DNA from: Cytospora piceicola
Lineage: Eukaryota; Ascomycota; Sordariomycetes; Diaporthales; Cytosporaceae
Assembly (NCBI GenBank): GCA_023375675.1
Contig: JALQBC010000038.1
Span: forward strand, 62,001-126,000
Direction of reading: 5' to 3'
Length of the DNA: 64,000 bases
Under the pieces are notes generated by a model. That model did no database searches, was not told the origin of the DNA, and worked only from the letters and a program-made list of their open reading frames with translations. This document shows, one piece after another, positions 1 through 10,549 of the stretch (position 1 is its first letter; each line of letters opens with the position of its first letter). The position numbers were made by a program, and so were the translations under genes.

Positions 1-181
1 TGACCATTTGATAGAGGATAGACACAAGTCACCAACTTTAAATAAGAAAAAGACTACTCTACTCAAAAACGTTCATTCGATCGTGACATGTGCATTACCC
101 CACCACTCGCGATACCTACACGGTCTGGCTCGAGATGAGATAGAACGTTGGTGGAATGAATTTGAGCATATCGAAAAGAGT

Positions 182-649
182 TCATGTTGGAATCCGGCCC
201 AGCTTCTCTAGGCATTTTTTCTCGTAAGTTTTCAATACAATCTGAAAATCACCATCTATGCCTTCCTCCCCACCATCGAACACCTTTGCGAGGAACGTGA
301 CGGCCTCGTCGTATTTCCTGAAGAAGTACAGCTCCTCAACGGCATGCAACAGCTCCTGGGCCTCCTGCTTGGCTACCTTCTGGCCCAATGGTAGACTGAC
401 CGTCTTACTAACCTGAAAGGATGTTAGCCTTGTGACATGAGAATCATCAGTGTGACTGGTTTGGCTGCTCACCTCGCCGTTCTCGACCTTTGGCCGGTAG
501 TCTCGTTTCACTACCTGGAACTGGGCCTCAGACTGGCCCTTGCGGTCCACCTTGGTTGCCTGTGCGAAGCCATGGCTTATGTCGACGTCGTCCCCTTCTG
601 AGTCTGAGATGGAGATGTTGAAGAGCCCCGAGTCGAAGTCGTCGTCCAT
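182..649 (-). CDS. Small acidic protein, TPR-like C-terminus, 135 aa
   Basis: Two exons are inferred, 649-473 and 412-182. They are separated by a 60-nt intron with a GTGAGC donor, a CTAAC branch point and a TTTCAG acceptor. The intron is a multiple of three and has no stop, so an unspliced reading would add 20 residues rich in Ser, Thr and His. The N-terminus is Asp/Glu-rich (MDDDFDSGLF...) and the C-terminal half is a helical stretch (ELLHAVEELYFFRKYDEAV) resembling a single tetratricopeptide helix pair. No signal peptide or membrane segment is visible. It is divergent from the kinase gene that starts at 1154. I do not recognise a named family, and the function is unknown. Confidence 0.7.
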   Translation of the reverse strand: MDDDFDSGLFNISISDSEGDDVDISHGFAQATKVDRKGQSEAQFQVVKRDYRPKVENGEVSSQTSHTDDSHVTRLTSFQVSKTVSLPLGQKVAKQEAQELLHAVEELYFFRKYDEAVTFLAKVFDGGEEGIDGDFQIVLKTYEKKCLEKLGRIPT

Positions 650-1153
650 CTTTATTATACTCGCACACCAACGACTGCTCTCGTCAGGCTCCCTTCGTTG
701 TCCTCAGGTCAAAGTCCGAGGAGGTCGTTCAGGACCAGGTGTGTAACAGCTTCGCCGTTTGTTGTGGAACCAAGGAGGAAAAAACTGGGGAATGGGTTTG
801 TCACACAATCTCCGTAGGGCTGCAGGTGTTGACATCAGGATGCAGGTTTTCTATGTGATAATGGGATGTTGTGGTTGCAAGTCAGGGAGAAAGAGAATGG
901 ACGGTTGAACTATTTTAGGTGGGGCCCCATTTGTTGGTAATGGTCGACATGATGCAACATTGTGAAGGCCAATTGCTGCAGCCGCCCCTCCTCCCTCCTG
1001 TTCAGCCGTTATTTATTGGTCTTCAACGTCGTTCCGGAACTAACTGAATTCGAACTCTTATACTCATATCCGCCCATCATCTCCCATTATTTGTTCCATA
1101 CTTCTCATAATATTTCATATAGTACACAGTCATATTTCAACCGGTTAATCAAG
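650..1153. other. Divergent intergenic region
   Basis: About 500 bp lie between the starts of the minus-strand acidic protein and the plus-strand kinase, so this stretch must hold both promoters. Short AT-rich tracts lie at 1085-1145, just before the kinase ATG. I see no gene, repeat or recognisable operator. Confidence 0.5.
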
Positions 1154-2195
1154 ATGGATGATCAAGTCAAACGGATAGTGGATAAGGTCTGGGACAAGTT
1201 CCTACAGACTCCATTAGAACGACGTTTCAGTGAGTGCCTCCCACTATCTCATCGAGGTGAAACTTCAGGGGCGCCTATATCTGTCTTGAGGGACGAACAA
1301 GTTGAGGATATATTGCTGGTATTGGAATGAAGGGATTGGACTGTCCAGATTGAAGAACCTCTTAACCATACCCCTACTCCTACCCCTGCTGCTTCACGGT
1401 ATCTAGCCCAAGGTGGCCCCCAGGACCTCAACACGATAGACACACACACGTAGACACAAAACAAAACAAACAAAGGCAACGACTGACCCGCCCCCTTCCC
1501 CAGTGATCGGCATCGGCGGCATCCCAGGCTCCGGCAAGACGACCCTCTCCCAGGTCGTGACGGCAGAGCTCAACAGGCGCCACGCCGCCCTGGGCCCCTC
1601 CCACCCCTCCCACACCCCGGGCCCCGTGGCCGCCTTCGTGCCCATGGACGGGTACCACCTGACGCGCGCGCAGCTCTCGGCCATGCCGGACCCGGCCGCG
1701 GCGCACGCCCGCCGCGGCGCCGAGTTCACCTTTGACGGCGCCTCGTTCCTGGGGCTCGTCCGGGCCCTGCGCGAGCCCCTCCCCGTTCCGCCGCCCCCCG
1801 CCGCCGCACCTGCCGCCGGGGCCTACCCGCCGGGCACGGTCCTGGCGCCGTCGTTCGACCACGCCGTCAAGGACCCCAAGGAGGACGACATCCCGATCCT
1901 GCCGTCCCACAGGCTCGTCGTGTTCGAGGGCAACTACGTCGCGCTCGACAAGGAGCCGTGGGCGTCGGCCGCGCGGCTGATGGACGAGGTCTGGTTCGTC
2001 GATGTCGACTTTGCCGTGGCGCGGCGGCGGCTCGTCGTGAGGCATGTCAGGGCCGGGATCGCCAGGGACGAGGCCGAGGCCGACAGGCGGGCTGTCGAGA
2101 ACGACCTGCCGAACGGGGAGGAGATTGTGGGCAAGAGGTTGCCTGTGGACGAGGTCATCGAGTCGAGGGATGATAGGGCGTGGGTACATGAATAG
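1154..2195 (+). CDS. P-loop kinase, uridine kinase-like (YFH7 type), 255 aa
   Basis: Exons are 1154-1229 and 1504-2195. The 274-nt intron (GTGAGT...CCCCAG) splits a Met codon in phase 1. Splicing joins the N-terminal helix (DKVWDKFLQTPLERRF) directly to the P-loop strand, which is the order expected in this family. The Walker A motif GIPGSGKT falls at about residues 31-38. It is followed by the PMDGYHLT segment typical of phosphoribulokinase/uridine-kinase folds and a VVFEGNYVAL strand. Yeast Yfh7 is an ATP-dependent kinase of this superfamily whose substrate is uncertain, so the substrate here is not assigned. The coding sequence is very GC-rich, which creates a long spurious antisense frame. 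Confidence 0.85.
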
Positions 2196-2393
2196 AGGGC
2201 TCCCAAGTTCTGTGACGGGTCGCTTGCGTGGAAGATGTCGACTGGGGAGAAGACAGGTAGATGGAAATCCCATTGCGAGTAACCTATGCGCCCCTGCCCT
2301 GCTCTATATATGCCAGATCTGGTAGAAGACATCCAGACATAATAAAAAAATTGAAACCACATGAAGCCTCCCTCCCTCTCTTCATGTCGGATC

Positions 2394-3780
2394 TTAATCC
2401 TCGTAGCCACCCTTCTCGACACCGATCATACCGGTGGTCCTCCTCCGCTTCTTCCCCCACGTCTCCTTGACCCAATCAGATATGGTAAATCCCCAGTGAC
2501 CCGCGACGAGGGCGCCGCTGAGGATGTTGATCACCTTGATGAGGAAGACGAGGAAACTATCTCTGGACTCCTCGATCTGTAGCAATATGGGCTCGATGTC
2601 GTACTTGAAGAAGACGCCCGGAATGGTGCGCTCGGTGACCTCGGTGCTCTGCTCGGTCACGGCGTACTGGTTCGTGAAGAGCGTCTTGTCGTTGTGTATG
2701 CTCGCGGGGCCAACGCTGTAGACGGTTGGCACGACCGACACGAAGTACTGGAACTTGTGGAAGTGCGCGGTGGCCACGTTGATGGTCCGGTCGAGGGGGT
2801 TCTCGAGGGAGGGGTAGAAGCCTCCGAAGGAAAGCTCGTTGACGATGTGCGAGAAGTTGAAGGCTGCAGGTGGCGTTAGTCGGTCATTCACCCATGGAAA
2901 GCCAATAAAGAAGGGAAACTCACAGTTGTGGTCCAGGTGCTCGCCAAACTCCATATAACCGTGACCCCTGGCCGTGATATGAAAATCGCCCTGCACCTTG
3001 TTCAAGTCCAGATTGCCATAGATACGACAACTATCGCCCTGGCCCTTGCCTCGCAACCTGGGCGTCTTGGCGAACTTGGGCCTCTTCCCGCCCAGGCGCA
3101 CGATATCATGCACATGCTCCTCGCCGAAGCCCTCGTCGTGCTGGGCCGCCGCGTACCCCTCCCCCGTGACGACGCGGCCCTGGTCGTCCCTGTTCAGCTT
3201 GTGGTTGCCCTTCTTGTCGACCCACTGCGACCAGTTGGTGGGGTCGCGCTTGAGGCGCGAGGCGGCGAGGATGCGGTCGCCCGAGGCGTCCTGGACGTTG
3301 ACGTGCACGTCGCCGCACCTCATCTGCACCACCGTGTCCAGGTTGATCTGCATGCCGTGCCCGACGCCCTTCTCGACCGCGAAGGTGTGCTGCTCGGCAC
3401 CACGCCACCACCGCGCCAGCTCGGACCAGACGAGCACGAGCGAGACGATGATCATGGCGACGGTCCATTTGCCGCCGCCCGAGGTGCGTGTTACATATTG
3501 GGGTTTGGATTTAGCTGAAGTGAGGAAGGAGCACGAGTTAGTTTGTTATGTCGGCTATGGTAAAAGTCATGGTAAGGGGGCGGACTGCTTGGGACTTGAC
3601 GGAAGGGAGTTGGGAGTGGCCTTGCGTACGGAATGCATCGAATGCGCTGACGATATTGCCAGCACTTGGGCCGAAGGCATCGTCCTCGAGAGTCTGGTCC
3701 TTGAAGTCATTCATAGGACTTTGTGTATTCGGATTTGAGTACGAGTTGTCGTACGGGCCCTGCCAAGCCATGGCTGGCAC
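2394..3780 (-). CDS. ERV41: Erv41-like ER-Golgi vesicle protein, 403 aa
   Basis: Exons are 3780-3630, 3514-2924 and 2863-2394. Introns are 115 nt (GTACGC...TTCAG) and 60 nt (GTGAGT...CTGCAG); the second is in frame and would otherwise read through. Splicing restores the conserved N-terminal stretch SAFDAFPKSKPQYVTRTSGG, followed by the first membrane segment (TVAMIIVSLVLVWSEL) and a Trp-Trp-Arg-Gly boundary. A long lumenal domain follows, with the NELSFGGFYPSLENPLDRT signature, then a second membrane segment near the C-terminus (FLVFLIKVINILSGALVAGH). In yeast, Erv41 pairs with Erv46 as a cargo receptor cycling between ER and Golgi. The start could be Met1 (3780), Met4 (3771) or a Met about 23 residues in (near 3711). 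No paralogous partner is in the window. Confidence 0.93.
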
Positions 3781-4723
3781 TGAGACCTCGTCAAGGTCGT
3801 ATCAATGCCTCTTTTCTAGCTATTGTTGGCGTCGTTCGGTCGAATCGTTGTCTGGTGTGCAGCGTGTGTGCAGCGTCGCCCAGAAGCTTGTGTAGAGGAG
3901 GAGGAAGGGCGTGCAAGGTGCCTGTCGGGTGAGGATCACGTTGCGCCGGGTGGTTTGCTTGTCGAGCCGCTGGGTTTTATTTACTTCGGACAGACCCGGT
4001 CTCGCCAATTGTCCTAGCAGAAAATGTTTAAAGCTCCAAATATTCAATTAAGACTTTCCCTTCCAATGTCGTCGTTGCCTGTCGTCGTCAGCTTGTGCAA
4101 ATCAAGGGTGTGTCTGGGGCGTGCTTCTCATTGTAAGGACAGGTCACCTAAATGTCTTGCGCTGTGATCCCTGTTCAGGGAACGCCTTCTGATTTGTACG
4201 CAATGACGGGAACAAGCATGTGCATTCTTAGTGGGTTTACAGTGGCGTGGCTATACACGTCGCAGGGAATAAAAAGGTTATTTCCCACAGATCATACCGT
4301 TTTAGGAGCGAGGTAGCTTCCCAGTAGTAGATTGGTGAGAACGCTACCGATCGACTTGAATACTGGAGGCCGAAACGTCAGTCTCGCCACCGTTCTGGGT
4401 CTGACAGTAATGTTCCTCCCATATCAATTTTGGTGAGAAAGACGGAACCACCTTGACCAGCCAACCGTTTTTCACCATTGGCAATTAACCTTTTTAATCC
4501 CTGGGACGTGTAGTAAACCGCGGGGACGGCCCCACTGATTTGCTGCAGGGTTCTGACTTACACGGCTCAAGGCCTGACACGTCAATAGTCAATATCTACT
4601 CAGTATTTATATGGGAGGTTCAGTGAACACAAATTGTCATGACTGCCTGACTGCCTGATTGAGTAGACTCCCGGAGTTGTCCATTTTGTCACCTCCAGTC
4701 ATCGTCACCGCCTATCGTCAATC
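3781..4723. other. Intergenic, divergent promoters
   Basis: This 940-bp stretch separates the minus-strand Erv41 gene from the plus-strand secreted-protein gene. A TATA-like tract (TATTTATATGG) sits near 4603, about 120 bp before the secreted-protein ATG, and a CT-rich leader follows. I see no additional gene or repeat. Confidence 0.45.
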
Positions 4724-5008
4724 ATGAAGCTCAGCCTGGTCTCCCTCCTCGCCGCCAGCGCCATCAACGGTGTGCTGGCCGGTCACTGTGGCAGCCTGCC
4801 TCCTGGTGTCCAAGGTCCTTGCTGGCCTACCATTTTCGAAGCGCCTGAGTTTCACCTCAACATCGCCCAGAAGGATGTCGACCACTGGGTGGATGAGGCT
4901 GGAAAGAACCTACAAGAGAACCCTGTTGGCACCGTTGTCAACGCAGTGAAGGACGTCGGAGGAGTTGCCGGTAGCATCGCGGCCATATTTGCCTTGCTTT
5001 GTAAGTGA
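4724..5008 (+). CDS. Small secreted protein, 94 aa
   Basis: The first 19 residues form a classical signal peptide (MKLSLVSLLAASAINGVLA) with a likely cleavage after Ala19. The predicted mature protein is about 75 residues with two early cysteines (GHCGSLPPGVQGPCWP) and one near the end. It closes with a Gly/Val/Ala-rich amphipathic stretch. A consensus donor (GTAAGT) overlaps the last codons and an acceptor (CGCTCAG) lies about 70 nt downstream at 5070. Joining them would create a stop at once, giving a protein two residues shorter. An intron may therefore sit at the very 3' end of the reading frame. The size, secretion signal and lack of a known domain fit a fungal effector-like protein, but that is inference only. 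Confidence 0.6.
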   Translation: MKLSLVSLLAASAINGVLAGHCGSLPPGVQGPCWPTIFEAPEFHLNIAQKDVDHWVDEAGKNLQENPVGTVVNAVKDVGGVAGSIAAIFALLCK

Positions 5009-5620
5009 ACTATACTCTTCCACTGTCGGAACTTTAGAAGCTTGACTGTTACTGACCCATAATCGCTCAGGAAGAATCTTCTGTTGAGCACACCCACTGC
5101 CTACTACCCAAGATACGGTGCTCAATCCCTTCAACATCACATACTGCACCGTGTTCATGTGCTGTCTCTCCCGCAGGTGGCCATGGAAACTCTCAGCAGT
5201 GATACATACCATACAATCTCTACCAGAGTAAGGCTTTGATGATACGAGTTCGACCGTTCTCAAGCCTCCCCAATTGGTAACAGGTCAATAGGACTACCTA
5301 GGGCGAACACGGAGGACATGCTGCTTTGGCCGGAATGGGAACTTTGATACCCTCGACATTCCAACCTCGTTATCTCATGAAATCTTGATCGTTCTCGATT
5401 CGTTCTCTGAATGCTACCACTTCCAAGTATTTCTTGACATGTTTTTGTCCTGCACCTGTTTTGTCAACGAGCGACATTATCTCACCCTCTTTCATTTTCC
5501 ACCCAAGATCTTGTGAACCAGCACCCTTGAACAACATCTGGTTCGATCTGAGACTCCCAGAGGGTGAGATCAAGGACATTTCCCCGGGAAAATTGGGGAG
5601 TTTGAACCTACGTAACCTTC
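5009..5620. other. Convergent 3' intergenic region
   Basis: This region lies between the 3' ends of the secreted-protein gene and the FluG-like gene. Apart from the possible terminal intron ending at about 5070, I see no gene or repeat. Confidence 0.4.
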
Positions 5621-8471
5621 CTAATACCGTGTAATGAGCCACTGTCGACTCTCCTCCTTGCTCATATCGCCTAGAAACTTCAGCTCGAACTCCTTGACAG
5701 CAGCGTACTTCTCAACAAGCTCAGGCCCCATCAGCTCCACCATCTGTTCGTCTTGCTCCAAAGCCAGCAGCGCGCTTGACACGTTCTCGGGTAGCATCTC
5801 CGTGATATTGAGCTCCTTGCGTTCGTTTTCCGTGAGGCTGGCAGGGTCTACTTCGCAATCCTGCCAAACCAATATTTCCTTGGTCTTGAACCCATTCGTA
5901 CCAGCCAGTAGTACCGCTGCCATCGCCAAGTAGGGATTCGCAAGGCCGTCAATACATTTGAGTTCCCAGTGGCTGCCTACGATCTTTCTCAATAGTGTTT
6001 CTCGATTCTGTGTTCCCCATGTAACCCATCTGCTCAAGGTCAGTGATGCAACCCCGGGAAGTTCAAGAGAACAAAATGGTGAGACATGGACTAACCTCCC
6101 ACCAGCCCATACCCCATCCCCCACCCTCTCATAACTAGCCGGGTTACTGTACGTAAATGCAGTGATCGCCCGCAAATGTCTCAAGATTCCCGCATAGAAC
6201 GGCTCATACATCTCCTTTCTGTCACCACCATCCGACGAGATCGAGATATGCGCATGGGCCGCAGTACCGCATGCATGGGGAAACGGCTTCGGGTACAGAG
6301 TGGACTTGTATCCAGCCTCCGTGGCCTGGGCAGCTATCACCTCTCGTGTGTGAAGCAGGGCGTCAACCGCCTCGACGGGCGGCGAAGGGGGCAGGACGAG
6401 CTCGAACTGGCCCGGGGCGCTCTCGGCGTGGACTTGCTCGACGAAGATGCCCATCGAATCCAGGGCCTGGACGATGTCCGCAAGGAGCTTTGAGATCTTC
6501 GGGTCGGAGAAGGAGCGTGATACGGACCAGGAGTGTCCGTCGTTTGGGAGAGGCTCGTAGCGGCCGGAGTCGGTGCGTTGCAGCAGGAGGAACTCGATCT
6601 CAAAGCCGACGAGGAACGACAAGCCTTCTCCTGCGCCGAACCCCGCGGCTCGCGACAGCTGTGTCCTGGGACACAGGGGAACCTTTGATCCATCTTGCTC
6701 CCGGAAATCGCCCTGCATGCTGAAATGCCCTGGTATGGGCCCAGTCTTGAGGGATGAAAAGTCCGGGTGTAGTCTATACTCGCCACTCGCGCTGAACCCT
6801 GGCACCATCATGTCATTCTGTAGGATGCCGAGGCATGCCTTCGTGATACCTATGTCAAGGCGTTCATTGAGTGACCTTGTGAGTTTCCTGAAGGGGATCA
6901 TCCTCATCCGTGGCATAGCCGTGAGGTCTGTCCAGCATACCCGGACGAAATCAGGCGTTTGCTTGTTTCTGAGGAAGCGAGCGAATATATCGGCGTCTGT
7001 ACTTAGCTGGTAATTTTCGATCCTTTCCTCGTTCTCTATTTCATACTCCAAGGGTACCAGCCCGGATAAATCGGGTTCAAGGCCGAGACGGTACAGCTTG
7101 TTCGAGTTATTGAAGAGAACGTCTGTGGCGAGTTCAATGGCACCTTTCCAGCTTATTGCCCCTTTGCGAACGTAGTCACACAGGACCTGTTATCCCCAAT
7201 CAGAGCTTCAGATTCGAACTTGAATTTGACAGACTTGGACTTACTGATGTTAGCACTTCTCTGATCTGCAGTATGGCAAGAATGTACGTCTCTGGGAACC
7301 AGTGGCCATCTGTTGACCATATGATCTTGGACCACGGACAAAGCTCCAGAATCTGTCGTATCGCAGCTTCTTGGCCGTCTTGGCTGACGAATGGAAAGAT
7401 TTCACCAACATCCTGTTCAGTTCCAGAATTAGTGAAAGGTTTCCACACGAAGGATGATACCTCAAACCGGGTGGTACTTACAGCATAGACGTTGGCGTAT
7501 ACAGTCGCCAGGTATCCAAGTTCCCGCGTGAAAGGGTAGCTGGCGTGTAACAGCACAATGGGTACCGTGGGATAGGCTCGGATGAAATCCTGCAAGTGAG
7601 CCGGCGAGGACTTCGTGAGAGTGATGTCGTTATCGCCCAGTCCGGTATGGAACTGTATCGGCTTCTTCTGATGCCCCGGTGCCGCACTGATGAGCGTTGC
7701 TGCCCGGTGCAACACGAGATCATTGAGGCCGGGATGGTCTATCCTGACCGAATCGGACGAGCTCGCATAGTTAGTGACAATCTCCTCTAGAGAGGACCTT
7801 GCCAGCGTAAGGTCCGGCACCGCGGGAACATCCAGCCCCGTCCGGTAACAGATCACGCTCTTGAACCCGACAACTTCGGTGTCTTCAATGGCATCCCGGA
7901 TGGCGGCATCGAAGTCCTCGAACACCCGTTCGAATACAAGATCCGAGTCTTGATCATCCTTCAAGCTCACGGCGTGTCTGTGGATGATCCTCCCCGCGAC
8001 AGTCTCTATCCTGACAATGCGCCTGCAAGCGCTGCTCGTGAATGAGTTGTGCCAGGAATAGTCATAAACATCATCCACATCATCCAGACCGTCGTCGACA
8101 AGGATCGTCTCGATTCCATAGAGACACTCACGAATCCAGTCTTCATAATCTACAATGCGCCGCTGTTCGATGGCGGCCACCACAGCCTCCCACGACTGCG
8201 CACAGTCGAGGACGCGGGCTAGCTGTTTGATGCCGCGGAGGTGCGAGAGACTTGTCAGCGCGGCATGGATGGCATCTCCCGATGCCTCAGTGGTTATGGA
8301 TAGTAAAGGGTGTTTGGCGAGCGCGTCAGGCTTGAGGAGTGGGTGCGCATGGTTGTCAATGATGGGGCATTTCTCGATGGCCCTCACTACCGCTTCTATT
8401 TGCCATTTGGTGACGCCCATTTGGGTGGCCGAGCTGGACCAGTAAGGTATTTCAACCGTTTCGATGGGCAT
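5621..8471 (-). CDS. fluG: FluG-like amidohydrolase/glutamine synthetase fusion, 885 aa
   Basis: Four exons are inferred: 8471-7482, 7412-7245, 7186-6096 and 6029-5621. Introns are 69, 58 and 66 nt, and each has a clear GTAAGT/GTTAGT donor and AG acceptor. The N-terminal half is an amidohydrolase: IIDNHAHPLL carries the metal-binding His-x-His at residues 41 and 43, followed by FHTGLGD, LLHASYPF and IIWSTDGHWFPET. The C-terminal half, from about residue 440, is a type-I glutamine synthetase-like domain with FEIEFLL, HAESAPGQFEL, HAHIS and an AGGRWVTWGTQNRE segment. Aspergillus nidulans FluG has this architecture and nearly this length (865 aa), and is needed for a conidiation signal. Fungi often carry several FluG paralogues, so orthology is not certain. 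The start could be Met1 (8471) or Met18 (8420). Confidence 0.93.
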
Positions 8472-8910
8472 GGTCCTCAGAGATCGAATTGGTATGCCCT
8501 TTGCCTTTGGTATGTGTGGTACAACTGGGTTTGGAGTCCTATGAAATATATACCGTTCTGATTCCCCGCTTCGAACGACCTTTTTCCGGGGCTCGGCCGC
8601 TGCAACATACCAATTGATGTCACACCAGACAGCGAGGCAATTGGTTCGTTTTCGATGCGACGATACCACGGGGCACCTGCAGCCTAAATATGGAGGTATC
8701 ATGAGGAAATGTCTGCAATGTGCCTTTACCACACTTGGGTATTTCTCGTAAACACGTAACGAAACGAGTGGCCCCTTCTTCCACTACAAAAACCTTGGAG
8801 AAGAGAGGGGGTGTAGGTGTTGAGACTCAAGCCACTTCCTCGTACTCGGGCATCTCCTCGAAACAACTGCGACCTACCGGGCAGGTATATGCCATTATGT
8901 ATGAAGGTAT
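8472..8910. other. Upstream region of the FluG-like gene
   Basis: The region holds the presumed promoter of the minus-strand FluG-like gene. The open frame continues upstream of 8471 but is not protein-like. The metallophosphoesterase relic begins at its right edge. No other feature is seen. Confidence 0.4.
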
Positions 8911-9221
8911 GGTGACCTCACAGCCGATTCCGAGCTGAATGAATACAGAAAGGTTATCGACGCTCTCTCCAAGGTCGCAGCACCGCTGAAGTTGGTGGTG
9001 GCCGGTAACCACGACGGCACTCTCGACAGCGAAGGCTTCTGGGACGACAACAACTGGAGATACAGAGGATGGCCTCGGAGGAAGGCGAATATGAGGCCAG
9101 ACTGTTTGGTACCCCGGGTGAAGCTCGACAGCTCCTTGAACAGAACGGCTTCATCGTCCTCGACGAAGGTCATCACAAACTTGCACTTGAAAACGGCGCT
9201 GAACTGAGTGTGTATGCCAGT
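8911..9221 (+). pseudogene. Metallophosphoesterase (calcineurin-like) relic
   Basis: The sequence first reads GDLT followed by LKLVVAGNHDGTLD, the GD and GNHD metal-binding motifs of calcineurin-like phosphoesterases (8911 to about 9059). It then shifts frame and continues as EARLFGTPGEARQLLEQ...LDEGHHKLALENGAELSVYAS (about 9069-9221). The N-terminal part with the first D-x-H motif is missing, and no convincing continuation follows the YAS segment. The single-frame readings run only 70-125 codons. This looks like a decayed gene, truncated at both ends and with at least one frameshift near 9060. A sequencing or assembly indel could explain the shift but not the missing ends. Confidence 0.65.
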
Positions 9222-10549
9222 CTGCATACTCGGACACCGCAAATACAAGGAGGGAGAGCGCCTCCAGGAGAAAAACCCTTGAACAAGAGATACGGGTTTT
9301 CCAATGGAGTAGATCGAGATATCTCTAGTCTGTGGAGGAAAGATTTTAGTGACGACCAGGGTTCCGTTGGTCGACGAGATGCATATCCATTTGGTAACGC
9401 CGGCATTCATCGAGACATGAACACTTGGGGTTGGGGACAGAAGTAGGAAGCACCTCCTTCGTTCCATATCATGTACTATGTGACTTCCATGGATATTTGT
9501 AAAGGGAGCAATTGAGATCTGATGTTGCGGGTCTCCACATTGGTCTGGAATGCACCGCCCCGACCCACCCCCGGATTAGGTCAAGTGACCCGCTGTGGGT
9601 CGCGGGGGAGGGTTCGATGTTGCGGGGGTACCGGGGTTCAATCATTGATGTTCAGGGATGATACTCTCAGATTGCAATGTATTGTTCGTCTTGATGTGAC
9701 TTAATAGATATCTCAAAGTCAGTGAAAGGAACAAGACAGGGTTGTCACAACTCATAGTTCCTTTCCACGAAACTCTTCCTATTGGCGAGACCAGCGTATC
9801 ACGGGCAAACCAGAGATGCATGCATGCATGCCGGAACTGATGGCGGGCCTTCATTCACTGTAATCAGGACTGATTTGATGACGCCGACAAAAGGCGGGAA
9901 GGGAACAAGGGGCCGTGGAACTTGGAGGAATGTAAACCGTAATGGATGGCATCTTCAGTGTTTAGCGCCCAGAGCCAAACACGAGTTTCCGGAGTTGGAG
10001 GAAACCGCTCACTGAACCAATTGAGCCAGTAGCACCTCGGCGCCCAGACAACCCAGCCCAGTCCAAGTACCTACTTGGGTAGCTAGGTAGCTATCTACCA
10101 AGTTTATAAGCTTGGCTACTTCCGACAGACCGTCACAAGCCCCAGTGGCTCCCGAGCTCTCTACTGTACTGTTAGATCCCGTCCAATACCGTTCTGTTGC
10201 CCGTTCCCCTTCCTGGTCCTGACTTCCTACCTCTCTCCTTCCAATATTCGCTCTCCTTCCGCCTCCTTCCCATCCCTTTTCATTCACAACTATCTGTGAC
10301 AAAGTACCCTAGGTACCAAAACGTGTCACAACCGTCTTCAAACATCGCATCACTTACGGCCCTCGCTGATTTTCATGTATCGCTCGGTCGGGACTCGATG
10401 CGCACGGCTTAATTTGCTGTCCCTGTGACGAGGCGTCACTGTCTGGCAATCGACCCTTTTGGAACCTGTCGAATTTGACTTTGCCCGGTTCTTGCTCCCA
10501 ACAACCTCGCCCTCAACCAACGTCGCTCGCTTACTATTATCAACAAGAA
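9222..10549. other. Intergenic region before the GH76 gene
   Basis: I see no supported gene here. Features noticed are a GC-rich segment (9540-9640), a short TGCATGCATGCATGCC run near 9818, and copies of the TAGGTAGC / CCTAGGTACC motif at about 10066-10100 and 10305-10318. The last few hundred bases are CT-rich and presumably form the promoter and leader of the GH76 gene. Confidence 0.45.

Noticed and set aside
1428..2273. Long minus-strand open frame (281 codons) antisense to the P-loop kinase
   Set aside because: It mirrors the GC-rich coding strand, has Arg/Gly/Pro-rich composition without motifs, and the plus strand carries a clear Walker A kinase.
8895..9467. 190-codon minus-strand frame
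   Set aside because: It has no recognisable motif and overlaps the plus-strand metallophosphoesterase motifs GDLT and GNHD.
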